Assembly: GCA_902543295.1 (NCBI GenBank)
Contig: CACBXW010000002.1
Span: 1 to 55,000 of the forward strand
Origin: an uncultured Pelagibacteraceae bacterium
GTDB taxonomy: Bacteria; Pseudomonadota; Alphaproteobacteria; Pelagibacterales; Pelagibacteraceae
Reading direction: 5' to 3'
DNA: 55,000 nucleotides
The notes beneath the pieces were generated by a model. That model ran no database searches. It worked only from the letters and a program-made list of their open reading frames with translations, and was not told where the DNA came from. Every line of letters begins with the position of its first letter. Position 1 is the first letter of the stretch. Below are positions 35,053 through 43,217 of this stretch, one piece after another. Position numbers and translations under genes: made by a program.

Positions 35053-36414
35053 TTAATATAGTGTTTTCACTTTTGTTAATGAATAAATATTCTTAATTTT
35101 ATAATTTTTCAATTTGTTGTAAATTTTTCTGTTAATATTTGGAGATTTTATCCAATTTGATGGACTTTTAAAACCTTCAAAATAATCAAATCCATTTTTT
35201 GTTAAATATAAAATAGGAATATAGTTCTGAGAAAGATTAAATATTAAGCTAGTTGTAGTTCCAATTGCACATATACAATTTTTAATATGATTAGTAGTAA
35301 AATCATTAACATATTTTATTTTTATATCTTTATCAAAAAAATCATACTTTTGCATATCAGGACGTTTTTTAATTATTATTATATGATCTTTATTACTAAA
35401 ATATCTTAAAACTTTATTCATTAATTGAAAGTTACAAAAATGTTCAAATGGGTAAATTACATATTTATTTTGTTTATTTTTTTTCATCTTATAAGAATAA
35501 TTTCTATTATTAATCCATCCAACAACATTAATTTTTTTTGAATTGTAAAAATATCCTTTCTTTGAGACAAAATTTTTGAAATCCTCGCTGTATACATGGA
35601 TTTTATCAAATAAGAGTAGTTTGTTTTTTGGCAAATATTTTGTGCCCATTATATTCATATGATTTTTTATATTCACTGCATGACATATTCCCTCACATCT
35701 TATATTTAAAATCTTTGCAGCTAGAAGAATGCTGTAGTTATTAAATGGATTATCAGTTAAGTATATTTTATTTGGTTTTAAAAGTTTTAAGGCTATCATC
35801 CAGAGTTTATATGAATTAATTTTTTGATGAGCATCTTTAATAAAAGCATTTTCATGATTTAATGTTTTGGTTTTAATTTGATCAAAAGAAAAAGGAATTA
35901 TTAGATAGTTTTTAATATTTAATTTTAAATTTTGATATCTCATATCTTTATAAAAGCGCTTATCAATCCAGGTTGCCTTTTTTTTTGTGAATAGTGAAAT
36001 TAAAATCCACAAATAAAATAAAATTAACTTAGTGGCTAGCTTAATTTTAGTTTTAAAATAATTATTTCCATTTAAATAATTCTTAACTCTTTGATATCCA
36101 TTATCTTTTATATGCTTATAACCATGAATGTGATGAACATTTAAGTCAAGTCCATTCATTTTAATAAAGTTATTATACTTTTGATACTGAAAACAGTATT
36201 GCCAAAATAAATCCTCCAGTGCTACTGAAATGATATTATAACCAGATATAAAAAAATGTTGTTTGAAATTTTTTTTTTTTATTATTTTTTTTAATATTTT
36301 ATCGAATTTAATTTTAGCTTTTTTTGTTGAATATTCTGGTAAAATGTTTTTTTTTTTGAAGTTAATCAGCCCATTATAATTAGCAATTATAGAATTTGTT
36401 TTATTCAAATTCAT
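35053..36414 (-). CDS. Uncharacterised GT-B-like surface-glycan protein
   Basis: A 453-residue protein I cannot assign to a named family. The N-terminal part has FFISGYNIISVAL and a conserved-looking HHIHGYKHI near 93-101. The middle has IYLTDNPFNNYSILLAAKIL, then EGICHAVNIKNHM, FDKIHVYSEDFKNF and INVVGWINNR, and the end IIIIKKRPDMQKYDFF and GTTTSLIFNLSQNYIPILYL. The sequence of a His in a loop, 'VYSEDFKNFV', 'VVGW' and late 'GTTTSLIFN' recalls capsule-type GT-B transferases (glycerophosphotransferase or Kdo-transferase-like folds). It directly follows the KdsB-like gene (4-base overlap), so a transferase for the CMP-activated acid is an attractive guess. Confidence 0.6.
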   Translation of the reverse strand: MNLNKTNSIIANYNGLINFKKKNILPEYSTKKAKIKFDKILKKIIKKKNFKQHFFISGYNIISVALEDLFWQYCFQYQKYNNFIKMNGLDLNVHHIHGYKHIKDNGYQRVKNYLNGNNYFKTKIKLATKLILFYLWILISLFTKKKATWIDKRFYKDMRYQNLKLNIKNYLIIPFSFDQIKTKTLNHENAFIKDAHQKINSYKLWMIALKLLKPNKIYLTDNPFNNYSILLAAKILNIRCEGICHAVNIKNHMNIMGTKYLPKNKLLLFDKIHVYSEDFKNFVSKKGYFYNSKKINVVGWINNRNYSYKMKKNKQNKYVIYPFEHFCNFQLMNKVLRYFSNKDHIIIIKKRPDMQKYDFFDKDIKIKYVNDFTTNHIKNCICAIGTTTSLIFNLSQNYIPILYLTKNGFDYFEGFKSPSNWIKSPNINRKIYNKLKNYKIKNIYSLTKVKTLY

Positions 36415-37154
36415 ATTTTATTTGTAATTTTTCTAACTTTAATTAAATCATTTAATGTATCTACAGGATAAGTTTCTTTATTTGAGAATACTAATTTAAC
36501 AGTTTTGCCATATTCTAATATTCTATTCATATCGATAGACTCACGAATTTCCAGCTCTGTAGGTTTTAATTTGCTATAATCGTAAAGAAACTTTCGTCTA
36601 AAAGGGATTATACAAACTTGTTTATATGCTTTTTTAAATATTTTTTGATTTGGTATTGGTTCTCTAGAGAAATAAAGTGCATCATTTTTTTTATTAAAAA
36701 CAACTTTTATTGTATTTTTATTTTTAAAATCACTTTGTTTTTTAATTCTTGAACATACATTTGAAATATGCGTAGTTTTGTCTTTTATTAATGGCCTTAT
36801 AGCATTTGATATCATTTTATGATTTATCATTGGTTCATCTCCTTGAACCATCACTACAATCTCGTATTTTTTTTTTATCTTTTTTTCAAATTTTTTTAAA
36901 GCCTCGGAACATCTATCTGATGCTCTTTTATGTTTATTACTTGTCATCACTGGTATTCCACCAAATTTTTTAACATGATCAAATATAATTTTATCTGGAG
37001 TAGCAATGAGCACTTTTTGTATTACCTTTGACTTAGATACTATTTTGAATATTCTGTTTACCATAGATATGCCATGTATTAGTTTTAATGGTTTGCCATA
37101 AAATCTAGAGCTTCCCATCCTCACAGGTATTATTGCTATTATTTTATTTTTCAT
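36411..37154 (-). CDS. kdsB: KdsB-like CMP-sugar-acid cytidylyltransferase
   Basis: A 247-residue protein with IIPVRMGSSRFYGKPL (8-23), the CTP-binding block (RxxSxRxxGKxL), VMVQGDEPMI (about 110-119), DALYFSREPIP and the C-terminal YPVDTLNDL. Length and motifs match 3-deoxy-manno-octulosonate cytidylyltransferase (CMP-Kdo synthetase). The usual 'LPGKPL' is FYGKPL and the ESLEQLR-type segment reads ESIDMNRILEYG, so the substrate may be another 2-keto-3-deoxy acid. It lies in a 4-base overlap with an HpcH-type aldolase gene, a pairing not used in standard Kdo synthesis, where KdsA uses PEP. The family is clear; Kdo as substrate is uncertain. Confidence 0.85.
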   Translation of the reverse strand: MKNKIIAIIPVRMGSSRFYGKPLKLIHGISMVNRIFKIVSKSKVIQKVLIATPDKIIFDHVKKFGGIPVMTSNKHKRASDRCSEALKKFEKKIKKKYEIVVMVQGDEPMINHKMISNAIRPLIKDKTTHISNVCSRIKKQSDFKNKNTIKVVFNKKNDALYFSREPIPNQKIFKKAYKQVCIIPFRRKFLYDYSKLKPTELEIRESIDMNRILEYGKTVKLVFSNKETYPVDTLNDLIKVRKITNKI

Positions 37155-37903
37155 AAATATTTGTTAATTGATCTTTCTAGTAATACTGCATCAGTAGAAA
37201 AGGCAATAAATTTAAAACCTTTTTTTATTGTGTTAGACAAATCTTTTTTTGACGGCTCTACAACATGAATACCAAAAAATTTTTTATTCTTTTTACAAAC
37301 ATTTAATATTTTATTAACAGCATCCTGGAAAATTTTACTTTTAAATTTAGCTGTGACACCTAACGAAGTCGATAAATCATATGGTCCTATGAATACACCG
37401 TCTAAGTATTTTAAGGACAAAATATCATCTAAGTTTTTTAACGATTCTTTGGTCTCTACCATTGCGACAATTATTGGTTTAAAATTCATATTTTCTCTAA
37501 ACTTTGAGCCATACATATTTGATCTTGTGTAACCAACTCCTCTTTTGCCAAACGGCGGGAATAATGCCTTGTTTAATATTTTTATAACATCATCTTTATT
37601 ATTAATCATAGGAATTATTAGACCTTTAATCCCAATATCCAATAAGTTTGAAATGTTTTTTTGATTTTTAGATTGCAGCCTTACAAATGGAACTTTATTT
37701 GATTTTTCAACAGCTCTAATCATATCTATTAACTTTGATCCATTAAAATTTCCATGCTCTAAATCAAAAGTTATCCAATCTAATTTTTTAGAATTAGACA
37801 AAATTTCAACATTGTCCTGTGAAGGTATTTGTATCCAAGTACCTAAAGAGAATTTTTTTTTAATTTTTTTCCTAAGATCTGTAGCAGCTTTGAAATCTTT
37901 CAT
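37151..37903 (-). CDS. HpcH/HpaI-family 2-keto-3-deoxy acid aldolase
   Basis: A 250-residue class II (metal) aldolase. FDLEHG (46-51), the catalytic Arg75 in FVRLQ, PPFGKRGVGYTR (116-127), the metal Glu150 in AMVETKES and IGPYDLSTSLG (172-182) follow the order of HpaI and 2-dehydro-3-deoxyglucarate aldolase. Such enzymes join pyruvate to an aldehyde to make a 4-hydroxy-2-keto acid, or split it. Next to a KdsB-like cytidylyltransferase (4-base overlap) and an SDR (4 bases away), it likely makes a 2-keto-3-deoxy sugar acid for activation. Catabolic use is possible but unlikely in this setting. Confidence 0.87.
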   Translation of the reverse strand: MKDFKAATDLRKKIKKKFSLGTWIQIPSQDNVEILSNSKKLDWITFDLEHGNFNGSKLIDMIRAVEKSNKVPFVRLQSKNQKNISNLLDIGIKGLIIPMINNKDDVIKILNKALFPPFGKRGVGYTRSNMYGSKFRENMNFKPIIVAMVETKESLKNLDDILSLKYLDGVFIGPYDLSTSLGVTAKFKSKIFQDAVNKILNVCKKNKKFFGIHVVEPSKKDLSNTIKKGFKFIAFSTDAVLLERSINKYL

Positions 37904-37907
37904 AATT

Positions 37908-38780
37908 TTATTTTTTTATAGTTTTGCGCAGAGATTTTAGATATTTTTGCAAATCTTCTTTAAATTCTAACTCGCTATTTATATATAATTTCTCTCCTTT
38001 TTTGAATTTATAAGTATTTGGCTCATTAATATAGTGACCTAGATGAGGTTTTTTATCAAATATAATTGGCTTTGAAATATTTAATTCATCTTTAACAATT
38101 TTTAAAAGTTTATAAATTTTTATTTTACTCCTTCCTGTTATTTCAACATGTTTATTTTCATACTTTTTTTGAATACATTTTACAGTGAGTTTAGCAGCAT
38201 TTTGAACAGAAATATAATTTCTCATGGTATTTCTACTTCCATAGTATCTTACCTCTTTTTTTTTTAGAGCATGAGTTAAAATTTTTTTTACCCCATTATT
38301 TAATTCTGATCTTTCTCCAAATATTGATCCGAATCTCAATATAGTAAATTTTAAGTTTTTAATTTTAGAATATTCTTCAATGAAATTTTCTGCCGATCTT
38401 TTGCTAGATTTATAAAATGCTCCCTCTTCACTATTCACATAGATAGTACTTGCAAATATAAATCTTTTTATTTTGTATTTCATGCATATTTCCAAAAGAT
38501 CTACAGTGGCTAATATGTTTGTAATTACGGTGTCTCTGGGACTTTTAATAGATTCACCAATATCTGAAATTGCAGCAAAATGAAATAAAATATCTTTTTT
38601 TTTTAATATATTTAAAAGTTTGTGTTTTTTTTTAATATCACCGTAAATAAATTTTTGTTTGTGGTTTAAATATTTAGATTTTTTTTTGTCTAAAATTGTA
38701 ACTTCATGCCCTTGTTTAACAAGTTCATCTGCAACATGCGATGCTAAGAAACCACTTCCACCAGTAACTACACATTTCAT
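37908..38780 (-). CDS. NAD-dependent sugar epimerase/dehydratase (extended SDR)
   Basis: A 290-residue extended SDR with VTGGSGFLASHVAD (5-18, Ala for the last Gly, common in this branch), HFAAISDIGESI, ASTIYVNSEEG, the catalytic Y-KSS-K in FYKSSKRSAE, and RFGSIFGER with NYISVQNAA. It closes a run of genes with the aldolase and the KdsB-like enzyme and may epimerise or reduce the sugar before aldol addition or the product after it. It has an open 110-base gap upstream (38781-38890), so it may head its own transcript. Substrate unknown. Confidence 0.85.
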   Translation of the reverse strand: MKCVVTGGSGFLASHVADELVKQGHEVTILDKKKSKYLNHKQKFIYGDIKKKHKLLNILKKKDILFHFAAISDIGESIKSPRDTVITNILATVDLLEICMKYKIKRFIFASTIYVNSEEGAFYKSSKRSAENFIEEYSKIKNLKFTILRFGSIFGERSELNNGVKKILTHALKKKEVRYYGSRNTMRNYISVQNAAKLTVKCIQKKYENKHVEITGRSKIKIYKLLKIVKDELNISKPIIFDKKPHLGHYINEPNTYKFKKGEKLYINSELEFKEDLQKYLKSLRKTIKK

Positions 38781-38890
38781 AATAAATTTTATCTAATTCT
38801 TTTAGAAGATTTTTTTTATTAAAACAAATAAAATAAGCAATTTATACATTTTAGCAAAATTATAATTTTAAATTTAATATAATTTTAATT
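38781..38890 (-). other. Largest gene-free gap; possible promoter region
   Basis: A 110-base A+T-rich interval between the TIGR04372-like gene and the SDR gene, both on the minus strand. It is the longest gap in the window. On the minus strand it contains TTGCTAAAATG followed by T/A-rich hexamers that could serve as promoter elements, and a short TTCT-AAA-AGAA inverted repeat near the start codon. None of these is strong enough to call alone; in this base composition such matches are expected by chance. A transcript starting here for 38780 down to 29235 is plausible. Confidence 0.3.
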
Positions 38891-40114
38891 TTAATTAATT
38901 TCTTCATAATTATTTAAATGTTTTTTTAACCAATAAAATGAAATTAAAATGTTGCTTTTTTTTAGCCAATAATTTTTTGGAAATAATTTTTTAAATTTCA
39001 TGTCCAGTTTTTTATGTAATATATTTAAAGGTTTTTTTTGTATAAAATATTTTTCTAATTCTTTCGTACCATTTAATATTTCTAGTTCAGTATTTTCTAA
39101 GCAGTGTATTTTTGCTTTTTTATACATACCATCTGACTGAAATCCTCCAATGTCAACTTTTTTAAGAGGAAAATAGTCATCCTCTAAACTATCATATTCA
39201 AATTTATGAAATTTATTTTTGAATAAATCTTTTATTGGCACCAAGTCACCATTGTCGTACTTCAGTATTTTAGGAATAATTATAGCTCTCTTCATTATTG
39301 GAGGTTTATTAAATCCAACAAAATTATGTACCAGTAGTGGTTTATCATAAAATGTTGGCAAACTTAAAATTCCTGAAGTGCTAACTAAAGCAAAAGAACA
39401 CTTGGACCCAACATAATTCTCAATTAAATTTCTTTTTAATATTTTTTTTTCTTTGTATTGTTTGTAATAATTTGATTTATTGTATCTATAATGTCCAATT
39501 CTTACGGTTAAGTAATTTTTTTTTTTTAAATACTTCAATGCAAGAAATGAATTCTTTACATCTGAATTTCTAAATGAATTGTAATTCTTGTCTTTTTTAA
39601 AAAAATTGTCTCTGTTGGAAAAGAAAACTAATTTTTTATGTTTGATTCTAAATATTTTTTTGATTTGAGCATCTTTTTTACATAAAAATGTATTACCTAA
39701 AGAATTTTTTTTGGATTGATTTAATTTTACAGATTTAATGATATTTTCAATTTTATTTGTATTATTCACCTCTAAATATTTTTTGTTAATTTTTTTTTTA
39801 AAATTTGTTGAAAAAAAAATTAGTTGAAATAATTTTGATGAAAAGATTACATTAAAATTTTCTTTAATTTTCAATCCTACTAGAGGACTTATGAAATCAG
39901 TGAAATCTTGAGACAAAATTAAACTGTTTTTCTTATTACTACTTAAAGCTATATCTAAACCTAAATAAATATCGCCAATATTCTTTCCTGAAACTAATAT
40001 AATCTCTTTATATTTTTTAAAATTTTTGAATAATTTTTTTCCATAAAAAAATATAGTAATTTTTTTTATTATATAATTTACAAAAAAAATAAATATAGAT
40101 TTAAGATGACTCAT
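38891..40114 (-). CDS. TIGR04372-type glycosyltransferase
   Basis: A 407-residue protein with IILVSGKNIGDIYLGLDIAL near the front, LVFFSNRDNFFKKDKNYNSF, FRNSDVKNSFLALKYL, LTVRIGHYRYNK and FALVSTSGILSLPTFYDKPL. The 'FxxRD...Y.SFRN(S/A)D...A..YL...GY.V.R.G' and 'LVSTSG...P..F.KP' blocks are those I recall for the putative glycosyltransferase family TIGR04372, found in polysaccharide clusters. The ATG at 40114 overlaps the DegT stop by 14 bases; a longer frame from 40252 would read 150 bases into the DegT gene with a non-family leader. Donor and acceptor unknown. Confidence 0.72.
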   Translation of the reverse strand: MSHLKSIFIFFVNYIIKKITIFFYGKKLFKNFKKYKEIILVSGKNIGDIYLGLDIALSSNKKNSLILSQDFTDFISPLVGLKIKENFNVIFSSKLFQLIFFSTNFKKKINKKYLEVNNTNKIENIIKSVKLNQSKKNSLGNTFLCKKDAQIKKIFRIKHKKLVFFSNRDNFFKKDKNYNSFRNSDVKNSFLALKYLKKKNYLTVRIGHYRYNKSNYYKQYKEKKILKRNLIENYVGSKCSFALVSTSGILSLPTFYDKPLLVHNFVGFNKPPIMKRAIIIPKILKYDNGDLVPIKDLFKNKFHKFEYDSLEDDYFPLKKVDIGGFQSDGMYKKAKIHCLENTELEILNGTKELEKYFIQKKPLNILHKKLDMKFKKLFPKNYWLKKSNILISFYWLKKHLNNYEEIN

Positions 40115-41186
40115 ACTCTTTGATGGCAGAAATGACTTTTTCCAAATCTTTAAACTTTTGAGTTGGTCCTGATGGTAAATAGACACCATGATTATGAAAA
40201 AAATTTGAATTTTTGAAATTTTGATTTTTTTTAAATGACAAATATTTTGCAAAATTCAATGATGGTGTTAGTGGACGAATTTCTATATTTTTTAATGACA
40301 TAAATTTAATAAATTTTTTTTTATTATTGACAATAGCTTGTGTATACAATGGCATTTCATCATTTTTTAAATCAGACTTTATAACAGTAATTTTTTTCAT
40401 TGAAAAAATACTTTTTTCATAAAACTTGTAAATTTTTTTACACTTATTAACTTTACTATCTATATTTGCCAGTTCATTAAATCCAATGCATGCTTGAATA
40501 TGTGTGTATTTAAAATTGAAACCTGGTTGGTTCCATTGATCTGTAAAATTATTTATTACTCCATGATTTCTAATGAGTTTCAATTTTTTATATAATTTAT
40601 ATTTATCTGTTACTAATATTCCTCCTTGGTAAGTGTTCAAAATTTTTGCACTACCAAGCGAAAAACAGCCTATATCTGATAAAGTACCTAAGTATTTTTT
40701 TTTATATTTCGAGAATAATGCCTGGCAGGCATCCTCGATTAGAGGTATATTTTTTTTTTTAGAAATATTTTGAATTTTTGACATATTATTAGCTCTACCA
40801 TTCATATGTGTAATTATTATTGCTTTAGTTTTTTTTGATATTGATTTTATAATTTCATCCTCATCCATCCTTGTGTCTTTTTGTTTACAATCTACCAAGA
40901 TTGTTTTAAGTCCTAGTATGTGAGCAGCATGAGCGGTAGCTACCCATGTTCTATTTGAAATAATAACTTCATCGCCAAACTTTAAGTTAAGTGAAAATAA
41001 TGCCAATGTAATTGCGTTGGTACCACTTGAAACCAGAACGCTGTATTTTGATCCAATTTTTTTTGCAAAATTTTTTTCAAAATTCTGAATAAAATTCTTT
41101 TTATTAGAAGATTTAATATGATTAATAAGTTCGGTATTTGTTTTTTTATTTAATTCATTTTTAAACCATTTTATTTTATCGCTCAT
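40101..41186 (-). CDS. DegT/DnrJ/EryC1-family sugar aminotransferase
   Basis: A 361-residue PLP enzyme with VSSGTNAITLAL (52-63), SNRTWVATAHAA, Glu151-Asp152 in LIEDACQAL, and the Schiff-base Lys181 in FSLGSAKILNTYQGGIL. These are the standard sugar aminotransferase blocks. It converts a keto-sugar nucleotide to an amino sugar, with glutamate the usual donor. It faces the divergent nucleotidyltransferase-PfkB gene across a 62-base gap and overlaps the TIGR04372-like transferase by 14 bases. One of five DegT genes in the window. Substrate not readable from sequence. Confidence 0.9.
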   Translation of the reverse strand: MSDKIKWFKNELNKKTNTELINHIKSSNKKNFIQNFEKNFAKKIGSKYSVLVSSGTNAITLALFSLNLKFGDEVIISNRTWVATAHAAHILGLKTILVDCKQKDTRMDEDEIIKSISKKTKAIIITHMNGRANNMSKIQNISKKKNIPLIEDACQALFSKYKKKYLGTLSDIGCFSLGSAKILNTYQGGILVTDKYKLYKKLKLIRNHGVINNFTDQWNQPGFNFKYTHIQACIGFNELANIDSKVNKCKKIYKFYEKSIFSMKKITVIKSDLKNDEMPLYTQAIVNNKKKFIKFMSLKNIEIRPLTPSLNFAKYLSFKKNQNFKNSNFFHNHGVYLPSGPTQKFKDLEKVISAIKEYESS

Positions 41187-41248
41187 TTAAATATAGTATT
41201 TTATAATATTTATTTGTACACTGTTTAATAAGAATATATTTGCCTTTT
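41187..41248. promoter_or_regulatory. Divergent intergenic region with a TATAAT box
   Basis: A 62-base gap between divergent starts (DegT minus, nucleotidyltransferase-kinase plus). A perfect TATAAT on the plus strand at 41202-41207 lies about 42 bases before the plus-strand ATG; no convincing -35 match is seen at the right spacing. On the minus strand the box region reads ATTATA, so it does not serve both directions. In such A+T-rich DNA the match may be accidental, but both genes must be served from this gap or from within neighbours. Confidence 0.35.
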
Positions 41249-42769
41249 ATGAATAAAAAAATCTTAAACACAAAAAATATTGTAAAAAAAATAAAATTAC
41301 TTAAAAAAAATAAAAAAAAAATAATATTATGCCATGGAGTTTTTGATCTTTTACATTTAGGACATATTCAACATTTTCAAAAAGCAAAGAAACTTGGAGA
41401 TATATTAATTGTAAGTACAACAACAGATAAATTTGTTAATAAAGGTTTTGGAAAACCTTACTTTAACTTATCTGAAAGACAGGAAGCACTTTCATCAATA
41501 AAATTTATAGATTTTATAGTCCCAAGTGATTTTGAAGATGCAAGAGGAATCATTAAAGTAATCCAACCAGATATATACTGCAAAGGTATAGAATTTAAGA
41601 ATTTCTCAAAAGATATATCAGGAAAGATTAAATTTGAAGAAAAAGAAATAAAAAAGTATGGAGGAAAGATTGCTTTTGTCTCAGGTAAAGTATTTAGTTC
41701 TAGCAGTATAGTGAATAATAAAACTGATGTTTTTAATGAAGATATAAAAAAATTTATAAAAACAATAAAGAGAAAATACGACTTTAAAACTATTCAAGAT
41801 GTAATAAACAATTACGAAAATTTAAATGTACTAGTTATAGGTGAAACAATTATTGATACTTATAGTAACTGTGAAGTCATGGGAAAATCAGGGAAAGAAC
41901 CTCATCTGGTACTTAAAGAAAGAAGCGTAGAAAATTATATTGGTGGTGCTGCCTCTGTTGCAAATTATGTATCTAAATTTGTTAAAAATACTACTTTTAT
42001 ATCATCATCAGGAACAGATAGATCCAGTAAGATTTTAATTGAAAAAAATTTAAATAAAAAAATTAATAAAAAAATAATATATGACGATAATATAAGAAGC
42101 ATTATAAAAAAAAGGTATATAGATCAGGATAATACCATAAAAGTTCTAGGTGTTTACAGGATTAACGACAATAATAATGTTTACAAAAAATCTCAAGAAT
42201 TAATTTTTAAATATTTGGATAAGAATATAAAAAAATACGATCTAGTGATTTTATGTGATTACGGACACGGTTTATTAAATGAAAAGATCATCAAAATTTT
42301 ATTTAAAAATAAGAAATATACTGCCGTTAATTCTCAAATTAATTCTTCTAATATAAATTATTTTACATTAGAAAAATTTAAAAAATCTAATTATTTAATT
42401 ATCAACGAAAGAGAATTTAGATTTGAAATGAAAGACCAGACCAGCAAGCTTGATCATTTAATAAAGTTATTTCATAAAAAGTATCAAGTAAAAAATTTAG
42501 TAGTAACAAGAGGTAAATATGGTTCCGTCTTTTTTAATGGTAAAAATTTTATATACTGTCCTGCATTTGCAAATAAAATAATCGACAAAGTTGGTGCTGG
42601 TGACTCTTTTTTTTCATTATTTTCGCTTGGAATAATACAAGAAGAGAAATTAGATATTGCCCTACTTATTGGTTCAATTGCTGGTGCCCATAATATTGAA
42701 AATATTGCAAACTCAAAAAAATTAGACAAAAAATACTTATTAAAATATATAGATCATCTATTAAAATGA
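41249..42769 (+). CDS. Bifunctional nucleotidyltransferase-PfkB kinase (HldE-like, reversed domain order)
   Basis: A 506-residue two-domain protein. Residues 25-160 are a cytidylyltransferase-fold domain with CHGVFDLLHLGH (28-39), FNLSERQEAL and YCKGIEF. Residues 190-505 are a PfkB kinase with VIGETIIDTY (196-205), IGGAASVANYV (231-241), VTRGKYGS and VGAGDSFFSLFSL (448-460). Canonical HldE has kinase first and nucleotidyltransferase last, so the order is reversed. It probably phosphorylates a sugar phosphate and activates it to an NDP-sugar. Two in-frame starts exist (TTG at 41240, ATG at 41249); I use the ATG. It stands alone on the plus strand and ends 2 bases before a convergent cupin gene. 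Confidence 0.88.
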   Translation: MNKKILNTKNIVKKIKLLKKNKKKIILCHGVFDLLHLGHIQHFQKAKKLGDILIVSTTTDKFVNKGFGKPYFNLSERQEALSSIKFIDFIVPSDFEDARGIIKVIQPDIYCKGIEFKNFSKDISGKIKFEEKEIKKYGGKIAFVSGKVFSSSSIVNNKTDVFNEDIKKFIKTIKRKYDFKTIQDVINNYENLNVLVIGETIIDTYSNCEVMGKSGKEPHLVLKERSVENYIGGAASVANYVSKFVKNTTFISSSGTDRSSKILIEKNLNKKINKKIIYDDNIRSIIKKRYIDQDNTIKVLGVYRINDNNNVYKKSQELIFKYLDKNIKKYDLVILCDYGHGLLNEKIIKILFKNKKYTAVNSQINSSNINYFTLEKFKKSNYLIINEREFRFEMKDQTSKLDHLIKLFHKKYQVKNLVVTRGKYGSVFFNGKNFIYCPAFANKIIDKVGAGDSFFSLFSLGIIQEEKLDIALLIGSIAGAHNIENIANSKKLDKKYLLKYIDHLLK

Positions 42770-42770
42770 T

Positions 42771-43217
42771 TTAAAGATATATACTATCTTTTTTTCTATT
42801 AAAAGGACCTTCAATTACCTCAAGATGAATTGAATTATTACTAATGGTTTGATTACTATGCCATGTATTTTTTGGTATTTTACACATTAGTATTCCTTTA
42901 TTTAGTTTAACATTTTTTAAAATTTTATTCTTTTTATTTGTAATTTTAATAACCTGTGAACCTAAAATTGAAAAATAATATTTTGTTTTAAGTGGATGTT
43001 TTTTAATAGGGTGAGAATATCCTTTTTTTTGAAATATTATCATTAGATGAATTTTATCAGATTTCTTACTATGTAGACATATTCGAGAAATATGTTTGTT
43101 CACACTTTTTTTTTTTAAAAATTTTTTAATAAATTTTACATCAATTGAAAATAGATCATTAATTGGAAAATAACTTGGTGATAAAGAATTTTTTTCCTTT
43201 CTAATTTTGATCTTCAT
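42771..43217 (-). CDS. WbuC-like cupin protein
   Basis: A 148-residue cupin. RICLHSKKSDKIHLMII, YSHPIKKHPLKTKYYFSILG, CKIPKNTWHSNQ and HLEVIEGPFN match the WbuC pattern (R.CLH...D..HEM...; P.HRHP.K.ES...L.G; .P..TWH......; LEV..GPF). Where WbuC has HxH and Glu, this protein has Lys-Lys-His and Lys, so metal binding looks weakened; the late His in TWH is kept. WbuC proteins occur in O-antigen loci with no settled function. It overlaps the C-methyltransferase gene by 4 bases, and the cupin-methyltransferase pair is repeated at 44466-46198. Confidence 0.75.
   Translation of the reverse strand: MKIKIRKEKNSLSPSYFPINDLFSIDVKFIKKFLKKKSVNKHISRICLHSKKSDKIHLMIIFQKKGYSHPIKKHPLKTKYYFSILGSQVIKITNKKNKILKNVKLNKGILMCKIPKNTWHSNQTISNNSIHLEVIEGPFNRKKDSIYL

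Noticed and set aside
40115..40252. Longer start for the TIGR04372-like transferase at 40252
   Set aside because: Extends about 150 bases into the DegT gene in another frame; the leader lacks family resemblance, and the ATG at 40114 gives a 14-base overlap of a kind seen elsewhere here.
42484..42729. Minus-strand frame inside the nucleotidyltransferase-kinase gene
   Set aside because: Antisense to the GAGD region of the PfkB domain; a shadow frame.
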